This document shows positions 25,601 through 35,852 of a stretch of 64,000 nucleotides of DNA, piece by piece. The stretch lies in assembly GCF_022701255.1 (NCBI RefSeq), contig NZ_CP031705.1:1501501-1565500 (forward strand). Reading direction: 5' to 3'. The position numbers were made by a program, and so were the translations under genes. Source of the stretch: Microcoleus vaginatus HSN003 (GTDB lineage: Bacteria; Cyanobacteriota; Cyanobacteriia; Cyanobacteriales; Microcoleaceae). Numbering within the stretch: the first letter of the stretch is position 1; each line of letters begins with the position of its first letter. The notes beneath the pieces are model-generated. The model was not told the DNA's origin. It did no database searches and was given only the letters and a program-made list of their open reading frames with translations.

Positions 25601-28600
25601 CTACCATCGATAATAGCGATAAGGATCATCCCCATTCTCAAAATCCGTTCTGTAATCCCAGTGATAAAACTCCCGACTCGAACCGTTAAACACAGAACCA
25701 TCCGCTTTAAAACTCGCCCCTAAATTAGCTAAAATCTGAGCATTTGCCCTGGTTTGCCGCCAGCGAGTAAAACGCAAATAAGTCTTAGTATCAGCATCCA
25801 AACTGTCCGGTTCAATCTGAGAAAAAATCGCCACACCCTTGCCCACTTGTACCCGACTTAACAACCCGTCAGCGCCGATTTCTCCCCCAGACTTAATCAA
25901 CCAAGTATCATAAAAAGAGCGCGATCGCAAATCTGAGGCGCTAACCCCCTTCACCTCATCCCAACTCGGAACCGCCAGCGAACCCCCGAAATCCTGCGCT
26001 TGCTGCAAACCCACGCCCAAACCCGCAGCAGGCACTTGACGCGGCAAGAAAAACGCCTTCCCGCCAGCATTCAAATAACCGCGCAAATCTGCATCTTTCA
26101 GATTCGCTTCTGTCCCCACAATTGCCAAACCAACATCATTAGAAAGCGAACTAGCGCGCTGATAAATTACCCCCAAACTGTCCAACTTTTGGGCATCTCC
26201 ATCTCCCCCAATTAAAACCACTTTATCCGGCTTTCCAACCACCGGAGAATTCATCCCGTAACTCACAATTTGTTGCACTAACTGCGCCGCCGCAGCATCT
26301 ACAGAATAATGGTCTTCCAAATCCAACTCGTTTAAAATCAGCCGCCCTTTTCCGTAATCCAATTCCATCAGCGACGAATAAGCTAAATCAAACTCAGATT
26401 CCAAAATGGGGCGCCAACCGCTGCGGTGCGGTTTCTCAATTGAAGCGCTACTGACACCGCCGCGATTTCCCCAACGCCAGCCGTACCAAGGTTTATTTGC
26501 CGGACTCAAGTTAGGGCCAGTTTGGATAGTATCTGGATAAGCTTCAACCAGCGTGCTTTCCCCCACCCAATCCCGCAAATCTTCACTGTCTAAACCGCTA
26601 ATTGCCGGATGGTTGCTGTCAACTGGATAAGCGCGGCGGCTGACGTGGGCAGCAACTCGGAAACCCGTATTTTTCAGCCAATCCCTGCGCTGAGGAAACA
26701 CAATTGCTTTGCCACCGTTTCGGACAAAATTTTCTACATTTCCCGGCAATTTTTCTCCACTCGAAAACGCTTCCCTACCGATAATTAATAGCGATGAAAC
26801 TTGCGAACCATCCCACGGTACAAGCGGATGACCTAACTGTTTTAACATTGCCGAGGTTTTGCCCGCTGGATCGAAGATTGTCAGCGTCTCCTTGCTTTTG
26901 GCTTGATTGGGAAAAACTCGGAAAGCAAATGTATCAGAATGCGATCGCTCGCCCACCCGTGCAGTCAAGCGAATTTCGCCGTCAGCCTTGCTCGAAATGG
27001 TATTTTGCAAATTTACGTCTATTGGGAAAAACAGCGTTGCTGCTGACTCAATTCTCCCTTTTTGCTCGCCTTTTTTAACTTCTTTCCCCCCCACCAAAAC
27101 CCGCCACTTAAACGAAAATTCTTGCGCCGCCCGCATATCGTTAATTAACACTACTTGCTTAGCCAGTTTTCCGCCCACAAACAAATTGTGATCTTTCGCA
27201 GTAAAAACCGGGCTAGCACCAGCAATCCAAGCCAAAGTCGAGCTATTATTATTCATAATTGCTTCGCCCCCAGGATGAACAATATAAGCTTCGGGCTGCA
27301 AATAATTCAAAATATTATTTGAGACTTGCTTCAAATAAACTCCCCGGTGACCCGGTTGAAATGCCCCAAAATCCACCTTTTTTCGACCCGCTTCGGAAAC
27401 TTCCCAACCATGTCCGTCATTCCAAGGAATCATCCCCCCAGACATTCCAAAAGTCCGCCAACTCCGCCAAGTGTTTGTACTGAATAACTGCTGCAACTTT
27501 TGAAAAGCTGGGGCAAAATCCAACTCTTTTTTTAAATGCCAGTTTTGATACTCCTGACCATTGACAAACTGCTCGCGAATTTTAGATTTATAAGCGGTTG
27601 TTTCCAAATCGTAAGCCTGCTTGCCAAAATAAATTGCCGCAAACTCAGTCATCCAAGGTTCGCTGACAATCGCCTGACCAAAACCTTTGCGGGCCCGCAT
27701 CATCGTTGCGTGCAAAGGAGTCCCAAACTCGACTGCCATGTAGGGTCTTTCCCCGGTTTTGCTCCACTCAGAAATCCACTCTTCCCGTTCTTGCAAGGGA
27801 ATCATATTTAAATAAGAATTCAGCGCGTAAACATCGCCGAAGTGTGCGCCTTGGTGTACCATCACAGGTCTGGTTGGGTCTGCCGATTTAATAGTAGCTA
27901 AAGCGTCATTTCCTAGGGGAGTGTTGACCCGCAAACGCTGGTTTTCTGCGGAACTAAGAGTTCCTTCTACTTTGCTTTTGCCGATGCGACGGGGATTTAG
28001 GTCGTCAGCGTTGCCGAAAAAGTTAGGACTTGTTGCCCACATTAATACTGATGGATGATTGCGGTAGCGACGCATTTCAGTCACCATTCTGGCTTTCCAG
28101 CGGTTTTTCCAGAGGGGATTCTTCCACTTGCCGTTCCAAGCGATAGGACTAATATCTAAAGCGGGAGCCATAATGGGAAAACCTTTGAGGTCTGCTCTTT
28201 CGGAAAATAACTCTCGGAAGTGCCATCTACCCCGTTCGTCGTGATTCCAAGGCCACATTTCTGTTATGTTAAAACCCGCTTTTACATAGCTGTCAATTAG
28301 CTTGTCAGAAACTTCTAGTATCCCGCCTTGCCAAGAATCGAAGTGCAAGTTGGGTCGCAGCCGAAATTCAGTTCCATTTAAGAAAAATTTGCGCCCTTCT
28401 ATCCAAAATTCGCGGAAGCCAAAAGGTTGGTTGTATTGCGTGTTAATACCGCTGCCTTTTACTTCTAATTGCAGGGTGTAAAGGTTTGGTTGCCCGACAT
28501 CCCAAAGACGGGGATTTGGCCAATTCCACTGAACTTGTACGGTTTGAATGGGTTTAGCTTGAACCTTGGCATTTGCGGTGAATTTTTGTTGTAATTTGCC

Positions 28601-29413
28601 TTTTTCGTCGAGCATTTGCGCGATTAATTCAACTTGACCGCTTTGGGCCACGTCTTTGAGCTCTACATCTAATTTAACTTGCTTTTTTCTGGTGGAAGTT
28701 TGGACGAATACGTCGCTAATTAGCGGGCCGGGGGGAAGGCTCAGAAGTCGCACTTCGCCGATGATTCCCCGCGATTGCAAGTTGGATTTTTCTGTGTAGA
28801 TTTCTGTGGGGCCCATGATGACGGCTTTTTCCTTTTCATCGGATACTGCCACCACTAAAATAGATAGGGTGTTTTGACCGGGTTTTGCTGCTTTAGTAAT
28901 TTCAATAGTGCCGTAGGGCCAGGGGATTTGACCGCAGTTAATGCCATTGATAAATATGACTGCATCAGTGCTGACTCTGGCTAAGTCGATAAATATGCGG
29001 CGGTTTGTCCAGTCACCGGGAATGTCTATATTTCTCTGATACCAACCTTTTGATAGTTGTTTGCTGTTGAAGTTTTCCCAATCTTTGCCGCTGCCGCGAG
29101 TGATGATTCCGGGTACGGATTCGTTGTTTTCTTTTTGCCAGTCTCCGGGTACAGAGATGGAACCCCAACTTGGTGAGAGGGGAGGGGTTTGGGGGTTGCC
29201 AACTGCGGGAACAAATTGCCAAGTTCCGTTGAGATAGATTTGGGATCGTTTGTTGTCGATCGCCCCAGCGGCCGCGATCGCAAGATTGGGGAAGCCGATC
29301 GATATCGCTGAGTTGCTGGCGAAGTTGGGATTTTGCAGCGCGTAACCGACGAATCCAAAGAGGGTGGCGGCTGCGAAAAATAACCCGATAATTTTTGCCA
29401 GCTTGTGATTCAC
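25601..29413 (-). CDS. Secreted glycoside-hydrolase-family-2-like protein
   Basis: This 1270-residue protein starts with a signal or anchor segment (about 7-27, IGLFFAAATLFGFVGYAL). GH2 features follow: a sugar-binding jelly roll (about 55-225; SKGWYQRNIDIPGDW, INGINCGQIPWPYG), an immunoglobulin-like sandwich to about 335, and a TIM-barrel region with GFREFWIEGRKFFLNGTEFR, AGFNITEMWPWNHDERG and HPSVLMWATSPN (464). The nucleophile position AVEFGTP (E562) is present, but the acid/base glutamate expected after HPSVLMW is replaced: SPN instead of GNE. The C-terminal 400 residues contain amidotransferase-like alpha/beta segments (LLIIGREAFS, GKAIVFPQR). It may bind or modify exopolysaccharide outside the cell; catalysis is uncertain. 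Confidence 0.75.
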   Translation of the reverse strand: MNHKLAKIIGLFFAAATLFGFVGYALQNPNFASNSAISIGFPNLAIAAAGAIDNKRSQIYLNGTWQFVPAVGNPQTPPLSPSWGSISVPGDWQKENNESVPGIITRGSGKDWENFNSKQLSKGWYQRNIDIPGDWTNRRIFIDLARVSTDAVIFINGINCGQIPWPYGTIEITKAAKPGQNTLSILVVAVSDEKEKAVIMGPTEIYTEKSNLQSRGIIGEVRLLSLPPGPLISDVFVQTSTRKKQVKLDVELKDVAQSGQVELIAQMLDEKGKLQQKFTANAKVQAKPIQTVQVQWNWPNPRLWDVGQPNLYTLQLEVKGSGINTQYNQPFGFREFWIEGRKFFLNGTEFRLRPNLHFDSWQGGILEVSDKLIDSYVKAGFNITEMWPWNHDERGRWHFRELFSERADLKGFPIMAPALDISPIAWNGKWKNPLWKNRWKARMVTEMRRYRNHPSVLMWATSPNFFGNADDLNPRRIGKSKVEGTLSSAENQRLRVNTPLGNDALATIKSADPTRPVMVHQGAHFGDVYALNSYLNMIPLQEREEWISEWSKTGERPYMAVEFGTPLHATMMRARKGFGQAIVSEPWMTEFAAIYFGKQAYDLETTAYKSKIREQFVNGQEYQNWHLKKELDFAPAFQKLQQLFSTNTWRSWRTFGMSGGMIPWNDGHGWEVSEAGRKKVDFGAFQPGHRGVYLKQVSNNILNYLQPEAYIVHPGGEAIMNNNSSTLAWIAGASPVFTAKDHNLFVGGKLAKQVVLINDMRAAQEFSFKWRVLVGGKEVKKGEQKGRIESAATLFFPIDVNLQNTISSKADGEIRLTARVGERSHSDTFAFRVFPNQAKSKETLTIFDPAGKTSAMLKQLGHPLVPWDGSQVSSLLIIGREAFSSGEKLPGNVENFVRNGGKAIVFPQRRDWLKNTGFRVAAHVSRRAYPVDSNHPAISGLDSEDLRDWVGESTLVEAYPDTIQTGPNLSPANKPWYGWRWGNRGGVSSASIEKPHRSGWRPILESEFDLAYSSLMELDYGKGRLILNELDLEDHYSVDAAAAQLVQQIVSYGMNSPVVGKPDKVVLIGGDGDAQKLDSLGVIYQRASSLSNDVGLAIVGTEANLKDADLRGYLNAGGKAFFLPRQVPAAGLGVGLQQAQDFGGSLAVPSWDEVKGVSASDLRSRSFYDTWLIKSGGEIGADGLLSRVQVGKGVAIFSQIEPDSLDADTKTYLRFTRWRQTRANAQILANLGASFKADGSVFNGSSREFYHWDYRTDFENGDDPYRYYRW

Positions 29414-29640
29414 TTTAAATTGCTCCCAGAAATTAGATAATCTAATTTGTCCCTGAATCTATGATAGCAGTTGCTCCAGCACCAATCCCGCCGCCAATCT
29501 GCCTCTGGGAAGATGGCATCCGGCATACAAATGTGGTTTTGTAAAATAAAATAGATACTTAGTTTTAAGTTAGTTTTCACAGGGTTATTTCATCGACATA
29601 AGCAATAGCGCTATCGCGGCATCGCTCCAGGTCAACAAAA

Positions 29641-32600
29641 ATGAATCGCTTTCAGGTCTTGGCCTTACCCATTAAATCTTACAGCATTGCTACATTTAGC
29701 GCCGGCATCGCATTACTGCTGACAACTATGTTTCTGTTGGCACTCAAAGCAACTCCTACACTCTTCTTACTTGTTGGCGCTGCAATAGTTAGCGCTTGGT
29801 ATGTTGGCTTAAATTTCACAGAAAAAAAACTAGAAATAGAACGTAAGATTAATTCAAAAGCAATTGAGACGACGGCTTGCTTGATTGTAGTTCTCGACAG
29901 CCAAGGACGGATTGTCCGATTTAACCAAGCTTGCGAAAAAACTACAGGCTACTCGACAGCAGAAGTAATCAATAAATATGTTTGGGATTTGTTCTTAATT
30001 CCCGAAGAAATAGAGCCAGTTAAAACAGTTTTTGCCAAGCTTAACGGGGAACAATTTAACAGCGAATATCAAAACTATTGGCGCACTAAAAACGGCGACA
30101 AGCGATTCATTTCGTGGTCGAATACGGTGACGACCGATGGCGAGGGTTTGGTAGAATATGTGATAGCAACGGGCATCGATATTACTGACCGCAAAGCAGC
30201 AGAAATAGCCCTGGCTTTATCCTACACGAAGCTAGAAAGCCGCGTTAAAGAGCGCACAGCAGAACTAACAGTAGCTAAAGAAGCGCTGCAAGCTCAAGAA
30301 GAACGATTTCGCTGTTTAAGTTCGTGTTCGCCTGTCGGCATTTTTATGGCCGATTCCCAGGGGCGCTACACCTATGCAAACCCTCGCTGTCAGGCTATTT
30401 TTGGCTTGAGTTTGACAGAAATTTTAGGAGAAGGTTGGGAAAATTGCATTCACCCGGAAGACAGCGATCGCGTATTGGCCCAATGGTTGGATTATACTCA
30501 GCAAGGTGGGGAATATGCGATCGAGTATCGCCTGCAAACACCAGAGGGGATTGTGCGCTGGATTAACGTTTGTTCCTCGCCGATGTTCTCCGACTCCGGC
30601 GAACTCATCGGGCACGTGGGCACAGTGAGAGATATCACCGAAAGACAACAAGCGCAAGCAGCTTTAGCAAGCAGCGAACAGCAACTGAGAACGCTGCTAG
30701 AAAATACGCCAGACATCATTATCCGCACGGACAAAGAACTGCGTTATATGTATGTCAATAAAGCAGTTGAAAGAAGCCAAGAAAAACCGTTTTCCTTCTT
30801 CCTGGGTAAAACCAGTCAAGAAATAGGAATGCCGCCGGAAGTGTGCCAGATGTGGGATGAAACCCTGCACAAAGTGTTAGAAACAGGTCAAGAAGAAATT
30901 ATCGAATTTCAGGCTTCCTCAATCAACGGCATCCGAAGTTATCAATCCCGCGTAGTTCCAGAATTGGACAAAAATGGCGTAGCAGAATCGGCTTTAATTG
31001 TCGCCCGCGATATCACAGAAATAAAACTTGCAGAAACTCAAAGATTGCAGTTAACAATCGAGCAAACAGCGAGGGAAAAAGCGGAAATAGAACAGCAGCG
31101 CTCGGCATTTTTAGCAGAAGTCAGCAAAATGCTGGCTGATGCGTTTGACGGGGAAACGGTGCTGCAAAAGGTAGCAGAATTAGCAATAAATTCGATCGCC
31201 GATGGGTGCTGCATTCATTTGACCGAAAGCGACTCACAAGTGCGTCTAGTCGCTGTGGCTCACGCAGAACCCTCCACGATTGATACTATTAATAACTTCA
31301 GCATCCGCAGTTCGATCGCCGACAATGCTGTTAACGGCTATCCGCTGGTAATCCGCACCGGAACATCCCAACTAATTGCCGAAGTGGATGAGGAAATTTT
31401 AGCAGCAGTCGCCGAAAATCCAGCAGAATTGGAAATATTGCGTGAAGCGAAGCTATCCCGTAGGGAATCGCTCAATATCGGATCTCACGCTTGCGTACCG
31501 CTGAGGGCTCGCGGGCGGGTAATGGGTTCCATCACTTGCTTTACCTCAAAGTTGGGCCGCCGCTACAATGCAGAAGACATGGCAATGCTAGAAGATTTAG
31601 CATATCGCGTGGCGATCGCCGTAGACAACGCCAGACTTTACGCAGAAGTGCAGGAAGCACTATCTCAAACATCCCAATCCTTCGCCTTAATTGACTCGCT
31701 ATTAGAAGCATCTCCCCTAGCGATTTGCTTTCTCGATCGCGAAATGCGCTTCATCCGTATCAATCAAGTTTTAGCCGAACTCCACGGTTTGCCAGCCGAA
31801 CAGCATTTAGGCAAAGAGTTCCGGGAATTGTTCCCAGAATGCGCCGCCCAATTCGCACCAATAATTCAGCAAGTTTTAGAAACCGGTCAGCCTGTTTTAA
31901 ACGTAGAAATTAGCGGCGAACCTCCGGGGAAAGCGAGAGATTTTGGCTACTGGCTCGCCAACTACTACCCAGTAAAAAATGAAAGGGGAGAAATAATCGG
32001 AGCCGGCCTAATTATCACAGATATTACCGCAGCCAAACAAACAGAAATAGCTTTGCGGGAAAGCGAAGTGCGCTTTCGCGGCGTGGTAGAATCTAACATG
32101 ATCGGCATCGGTTTCTGGGATGTCAGCGGCGAAGTTACGGACGCTAACGACGCCTTGCTGGAAATGATCGGATATACGAGGGAAGACTTAGTTTCGGGAC
32201 AGATACGCTGGAACGAATTTACGGCGCCGGAATACGGAGAACTCGATGGCATCGCCCTCGCCCAAGTCGCAGCATCAGGAAGTTGCGCGCCTTATGAAAA
32301 AGAATTGATCCGCAAAGACGGCACGCGCTTGCCAGTTTTAGTCGGCGGCGGAAACTTCCAAGGATGCACAGACAAAGGAGCATTCTTCGTTCTCGATATC
32401 ACCGATCGCAAACAAGCCCAAAATCAACTTCGAGAAAACGAAATACGCATTCGCCGCCAACTAGCAGAACTCGACTTAGTTTACAAGACTACACCAGTCG
32501 GGCTGTGCTTTGTCGATACCAATTTGCGCTACATCCGCCTGAACGAATGCCTCGCTGCGATCAACGGCCGATCGATCGCAGATCACATCGGGCATACCGT

Positions 32601-35175
32601 TAGAGAAGTAATTCCCGAAATGGCCGATATGGTAGAGCGGATTTACCGCCAAGTGCTGGCGACGCAAACCCCCGTGCTCGACTTGGAAGTTAAGGCCGAA
32701 ACCAAGCAACAGCCGGGAGTTTTGCGGGATTGGCAAATCAGCTTTTACCCAGTGAGCGATGAATCAGGAACGCTGCTGGGAGTCAGCACCGTGATTGCCG
32801 AAATCACCGATCGCAACCAAGCAAAACGGGTAATGCAGCAAAGCGAAGCCATATTCCGGCGGCTGTTCGAGTCAAATATTTTCGGAGTTGCGATCGGCGA
32901 TTTTAGCGGCCACATCGCCTACGCCAACCAATGCCTGCTCAACATGGTCGGCTACACCCGCTCAGACTTGCTCTCGGGTAAAATGCGGTGGGACAAAATG
33001 ACCCCCCCCGAATACCTGCACCTCGACGCCTTAGTGGCGCAAGAACTGCGGGATAAGGGAGTGGCAACTCCTTTCAAGAAAGACTACATCCGCAAAGATG
33101 GCAGCCGCGTGCCGATTCTGATGGGCGGGACGAGCCTGTGCCCGGACGCTCGCGAACCAGAGACGCTCGTCGCATTCTACATCGACTTGACCGAGATCTC
33201 CCGCGTGGAAGCAGAACTCAAACACAATCAAGAACGCCTGCAAATCGCTCAGCAAGCAGGCAAAATCGGAACTTTTGAATTGAACATCGAAACCGGCGAG
33301 GTCGCCGGTACGCCGGAGTTAGAAGCTTTGTACGGGCTGCCTGTCGGCGGTTTAGACAGCTATCAAAGTTGGGCCCAAATGGTGCATCCAGACGATCGCG
33401 CTGTTACCGAAAAGCAGGTGCAGGCTGCGGTGGCATCCGGGGAGGAATTAAACATAGAGTTTCGCATTTGCCGCCCGGACAAAAGCGTGGGCTGGATTGC
33501 TTGCAGGGCTAAGGTGTTTCAGGATGAGATCGGTTTGCCTTGGCGGATGAGCGGCGTGAACGTCGATATCAGCGATCGCAAACAAGCAGAAGCAGCGCGA
33601 TCCCACATCCATCAAACTTTAGAAGCCTTGATTCAGGCTTGTCCCCTAGCAATTACCGTTTTGGACTGCGACGACGGAACTGTGAAAATGTGGAACCCAG
33701 CCGCCGAGAGGATTTTTGGCTGGCGCGAATCAGAGGTGGTAGGCCAATTGGTGCCCAGCGTTCCCGCAGACAAGCGGGAGGAATTCATGGCTAATTTGAA
33801 AGGAATTCGTGAAGGAAACGCGATCGCAGGCATGGAAACCCACCGCCAAAGGAAAGACGGCAGCTTGATCGACATCAGTTTGTGGGCAACTCCAGTCCGC
33901 GACAGCAACGGCAATATCAACTGTATGTCGATCATCGCCGACATCAGCGATCGCAAGCAAGTCGAGGCCCAACGCGCGCAGTTGCTCGATCGCGAACAAG
34001 CCGCGCGGGCGGAAGCAGAAGCTATCAGCCGCCGGAAAGACGAGTTTCTAGACACTCTTTCCCACGAACTCCGCACGCCTATAAATGTAATTATGGGCTG
34101 GGCGCAGAGGCTGCGCGCCCTCCCCTACACGGAAGATGATTTAGCTTGCGGTTTGGAGGCGATCGAGCGTCAGTCGAAGGTGCAGGTGCAGGTAGTGGAA
34201 GATTTGCTCGATGTTTCCCGGATTATTCAAGGTAAGCTGGCTCTGAAACCCGGCTGGTTCATCATGAAACCGACGATCGAGGTTGCTCTAAATTCAGTTC
34301 GTTTTGCAGCCAAGGCCAAGTCTGTCACCGTTTCGTCAGAATTGGACCCCGCAGTCAACTTGATGTGGGGCGACGCCCAGAGGTTGCAGCAGGTAATGTC
34401 GAATTTGCTGAGTAACGCCGTCAAGTTTACGCCTTCGGGAGGAACTGTAAAAATGCGCTTATCTGCGGTAGCTGTTAGCAATTCCTCCTCACCTAATTAC
34501 GTGCAAATTACTGTCAGCGATACCGGAAAGGGCATTTCTGCTGAGTTTCTGCCCTACGTATTCGATCGCTTCCGACAAGCAGACAGTTCGCTTACTAGGC
34601 ATCAAAACGGTTTGGGACTGGGATTAGCGATCGTCCGGCACTTGGTGGAACTCCACGGCGGCACTGTGACGGCGGAAAGTCCCGGTAAAGACAAGGGTGC
34701 GACATTTACGGTGAAACTGCCGCTCAAACAGCGTCGGAGTCAGCAGCGGCAGTTGAGGGAGGAAAGCAAATCCCATCAAATTCGTCCGGGTATTTTGGCA
34801 GGTTTAAAGGTGTTGGTAGTTGATGACGAACCCGACAACCGCGAGTTTTTGATTGGGGCCCTCGAACAGTTGGGGGCGACTGCGACTGCGGTTGCAACGG
34901 CTGCGGAGGCGATCGACATTTTACAGCACTCGCCGCCGGATATTTTAGTCAGGGATATCGCTATGCCCGTTGAGGACGGCTACTCGCTGATCCGCCAAGT
35001 GCGATCGTCCGAATCCGACAAAATCAAGCGCTTGCCGGCCGTGGCGCTGACAGCTTATGCTAGCGAACAAGACCGCGATCGGGCGATCGCCACTGGTTAC
35101 AACGAACACTTAACAAAGCCGATCGAACCTGCTCTCTTCGCCACCGTTTTAGCCAAGTTAACAAAGTTGCATTAG
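29641..35175 (+). CDS. Hybrid histidine kinase with nine PAS and one GAF domain
   Basis: The 1844-residue protein has two membrane segments at about 14-60 and a tandem sensory array: PAS repeats near 78-195, 225-340 and 350-470, a GAF domain (about 495-675), six more PAS units (about 688-1440, several with PAC ends like DITDRKQAQ), a HisKA with phospho-acceptor H1475 (SHELRTPINVIMGW), an HATPase (about 1575-1690; N-box NAVKFTPSGG, GLGLGLAIVRHLVE) and a receiver with D1772 (RDIAMPVEDG). It probably signals from the membrane to a downstream HPt or regulator not in the window. Residues around 603-613 (KLSRRESLNIG) look like a repeat-derived insertion in the GAF. Confidence 0.95.
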   Translation: MNRFQVLALPIKSYSIATFSAGIALLLTTMFLLALKATPTLFLLVGAAIVSAWYVGLNFTEKKLEIERKINSKAIETTACLIVVLDSQGRIVRFNQACEKTTGYSTAEVINKYVWDLFLIPEEIEPVKTVFAKLNGEQFNSEYQNYWRTKNGDKRFISWSNTVTTDGEGLVEYVIATGIDITDRKAAEIALALSYTKLESRVKERTAELTVAKEALQAQEERFRCLSSCSPVGIFMADSQGRYTYANPRCQAIFGLSLTEILGEGWENCIHPEDSDRVLAQWLDYTQQGGEYAIEYRLQTPEGIVRWINVCSSPMFSDSGELIGHVGTVRDITERQQAQAALASSEQQLRTLLENTPDIIIRTDKELRYMYVNKAVERSQEKPFSFFLGKTSQEIGMPPEVCQMWDETLHKVLETGQEEIIEFQASSINGIRSYQSRVVPELDKNGVAESALIVARDITEIKLAETQRLQLTIEQTAREKAEIEQQRSAFLAEVSKMLADAFDGETVLQKVAELAINSIADGCCIHLTESDSQVRLVAVAHAEPSTIDTINNFSIRSSIADNAVNGYPLVIRTGTSQLIAEVDEEILAAVAENPAELEILREAKLSRRESLNIGSHACVPLRARGRVMGSITCFTSKLGRRYNAEDMAMLEDLAYRVAIAVDNARLYAEVQEALSQTSQSFALIDSLLEASPLAICFLDREMRFIRINQVLAELHGLPAEQHLGKEFRELFPECAAQFAPIIQQVLETGQPVLNVEISGEPPGKARDFGYWLANYYPVKNERGEIIGAGLIITDITAAKQTEIALRESEVRFRGVVESNMIGIGFWDVSGEVTDANDALLEMIGYTREDLVSGQIRWNEFTAPEYGELDGIALAQVAASGSCAPYEKELIRKDGTRLPVLVGGGNFQGCTDKGAFFVLDITDRKQAQNQLRENEIRIRRQLAELDLVYKTTPVGLCFVDTNLRYIRLNECLAAINGRSIADHIGHTVREVIPEMADMVERIYRQVLATQTPVLDLEVKAETKQQPGVLRDWQISFYPVSDESGTLLGVSTVIAEITDRNQAKRVMQQSEAIFRRLFESNIFGVAIGDFSGHIAYANQCLLNMVGYTRSDLLSGKMRWDKMTPPEYLHLDALVAQELRDKGVATPFKKDYIRKDGSRVPILMGGTSLCPDAREPETLVAFYIDLTEISRVEAELKHNQERLQIAQQAGKIGTFELNIETGEVAGTPELEALYGLPVGGLDSYQSWAQMVHPDDRAVTEKQVQAAVASGEELNIEFRICRPDKSVGWIACRAKVFQDEIGLPWRMSGVNVDISDRKQAEAARSHIHQTLEALIQACPLAITVLDCDDGTVKMWNPAAERIFGWRESEVVGQLVPSVPADKREEFMANLKGIREGNAIAGMETHRQRKDGSLIDISLWATPVRDSNGNINCMSIIADISDRKQVEAQRAQLLDREQAARAEAEAISRRKDEFLDTLSHELRTPINVIMGWAQRLRALPYTEDDLACGLEAIERQSKVQVQVVEDLLDVSRIIQGKLALKPGWFIMKPTIEVALNSVRFAAKAKSVTVSSELDPAVNLMWGDAQRLQQVMSNLLSNAVKFTPSGGTVKMRLSAVAVSNSSSPNYVQITVSDTGKGISAEFLPYVFDRFRQADSSLTRHQNGLGLGLAIVRHLVELHGGTVTAESPGKDKGATFTVKLPLKQRRSQQRQLREESKSHQIRPGILAGLKVLVVDDEPDNREFLIGALEQLGATATAVATAAEAIDILQHSPPDILVRDIAMPVEDGYSLIRQVRSSESDKIKRLPAVALTAYASEQDRDRAIATGYNEHLTKPIEPALFATVLAKLTKLH

Positions 35176-35204
35176 GGCGATCGGGTTCGATCAACGCACA
35201 AATA

Positions 35205-35344
35205 ATATCATTTCCGGTTGCATCGGAATAATAAAATCGAGTCAACACTTAACACTCAACCATTCAGTTTTTCGACCCCGACTCAACAGTCAACAGTCAA
35301 CAGTCAACAGTCAACAATAATTCGGGTGCAACCGGAATTGATAT
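35205..35344. mobile_element. Heptamer-bearing inverted-repeat element, copy 1
   Basis: Left end ATATCATTTCCGGTTGCATC, right end GGTGCAACCGGAATTGATAT; the ends are imperfect inverted repeats of about 28 bp. Between them lie AATAAAATCGAGTCAACACT, CCATTCAGTTTTTCGACC and four GTCAACA units. Three other copies exist in this window. A partial left end follows immediately at 35345-35367. The gap 35176-35852 holds this copy, another copy and about 215 bases with no gene. Confidence 0.75.
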
Positions 35345-35560
35345 AATATCATTTCCGTTTGATTCGGATTTGTATGATGTTAAATCTTGTAGGGGCGGGT
35401 TCACCAATAATAATTGCCCATAATCTCCAATCTCATAAACCCGCTCCCGCTGGCTTTTCATTAACAACATGATTGCCGATACACACAAAGCAATTAGAAA
35501 ATTTATCACAGTTTTTGCAAGTAAAAGTGAATCAAATTCCCAACAGCTAGAAACAGAACT

Positions 35561-35695
35561 GATCTCGTTTCCGGTTGCATCGGAATAATAAAATCGAGTC
35601 AACAGTTAACACTCAACCATTCAGTTTTTCGACCCGCCCGTCAACAGTCAACAGTCAACAGTCAACAATAATTCCGGTGCAACCGGAATTGATAT
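35561..35695. mobile_element. Heptamer-bearing inverted-repeat element, copy 2
   Basis: Same order as copy 1: CGTTTCCGGTTGCATCGGAA, then AATAAAATCGAGTCAACAGT, then three GTCAACA units, ending CGGTGCAACCGGAATTGATA. It has fewer heptamers, so copies differ mainly in heptamer number. Confidence 0.75.
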
Positions 35696-35852
35696 GACAG
35701 AAGCAAATTTTCGCATCCGCGTCGAATATTCGCTAGTAGTTGGCTATATTGAACCGGGGGGAAAATTTCACAGTTTTTAGGGCGCGCCAATTGCCGGAAA
35801 AGGCACGCTACAGCAGTTAAAATAGGATTATCAGCGCAATTGGTTCACACCC

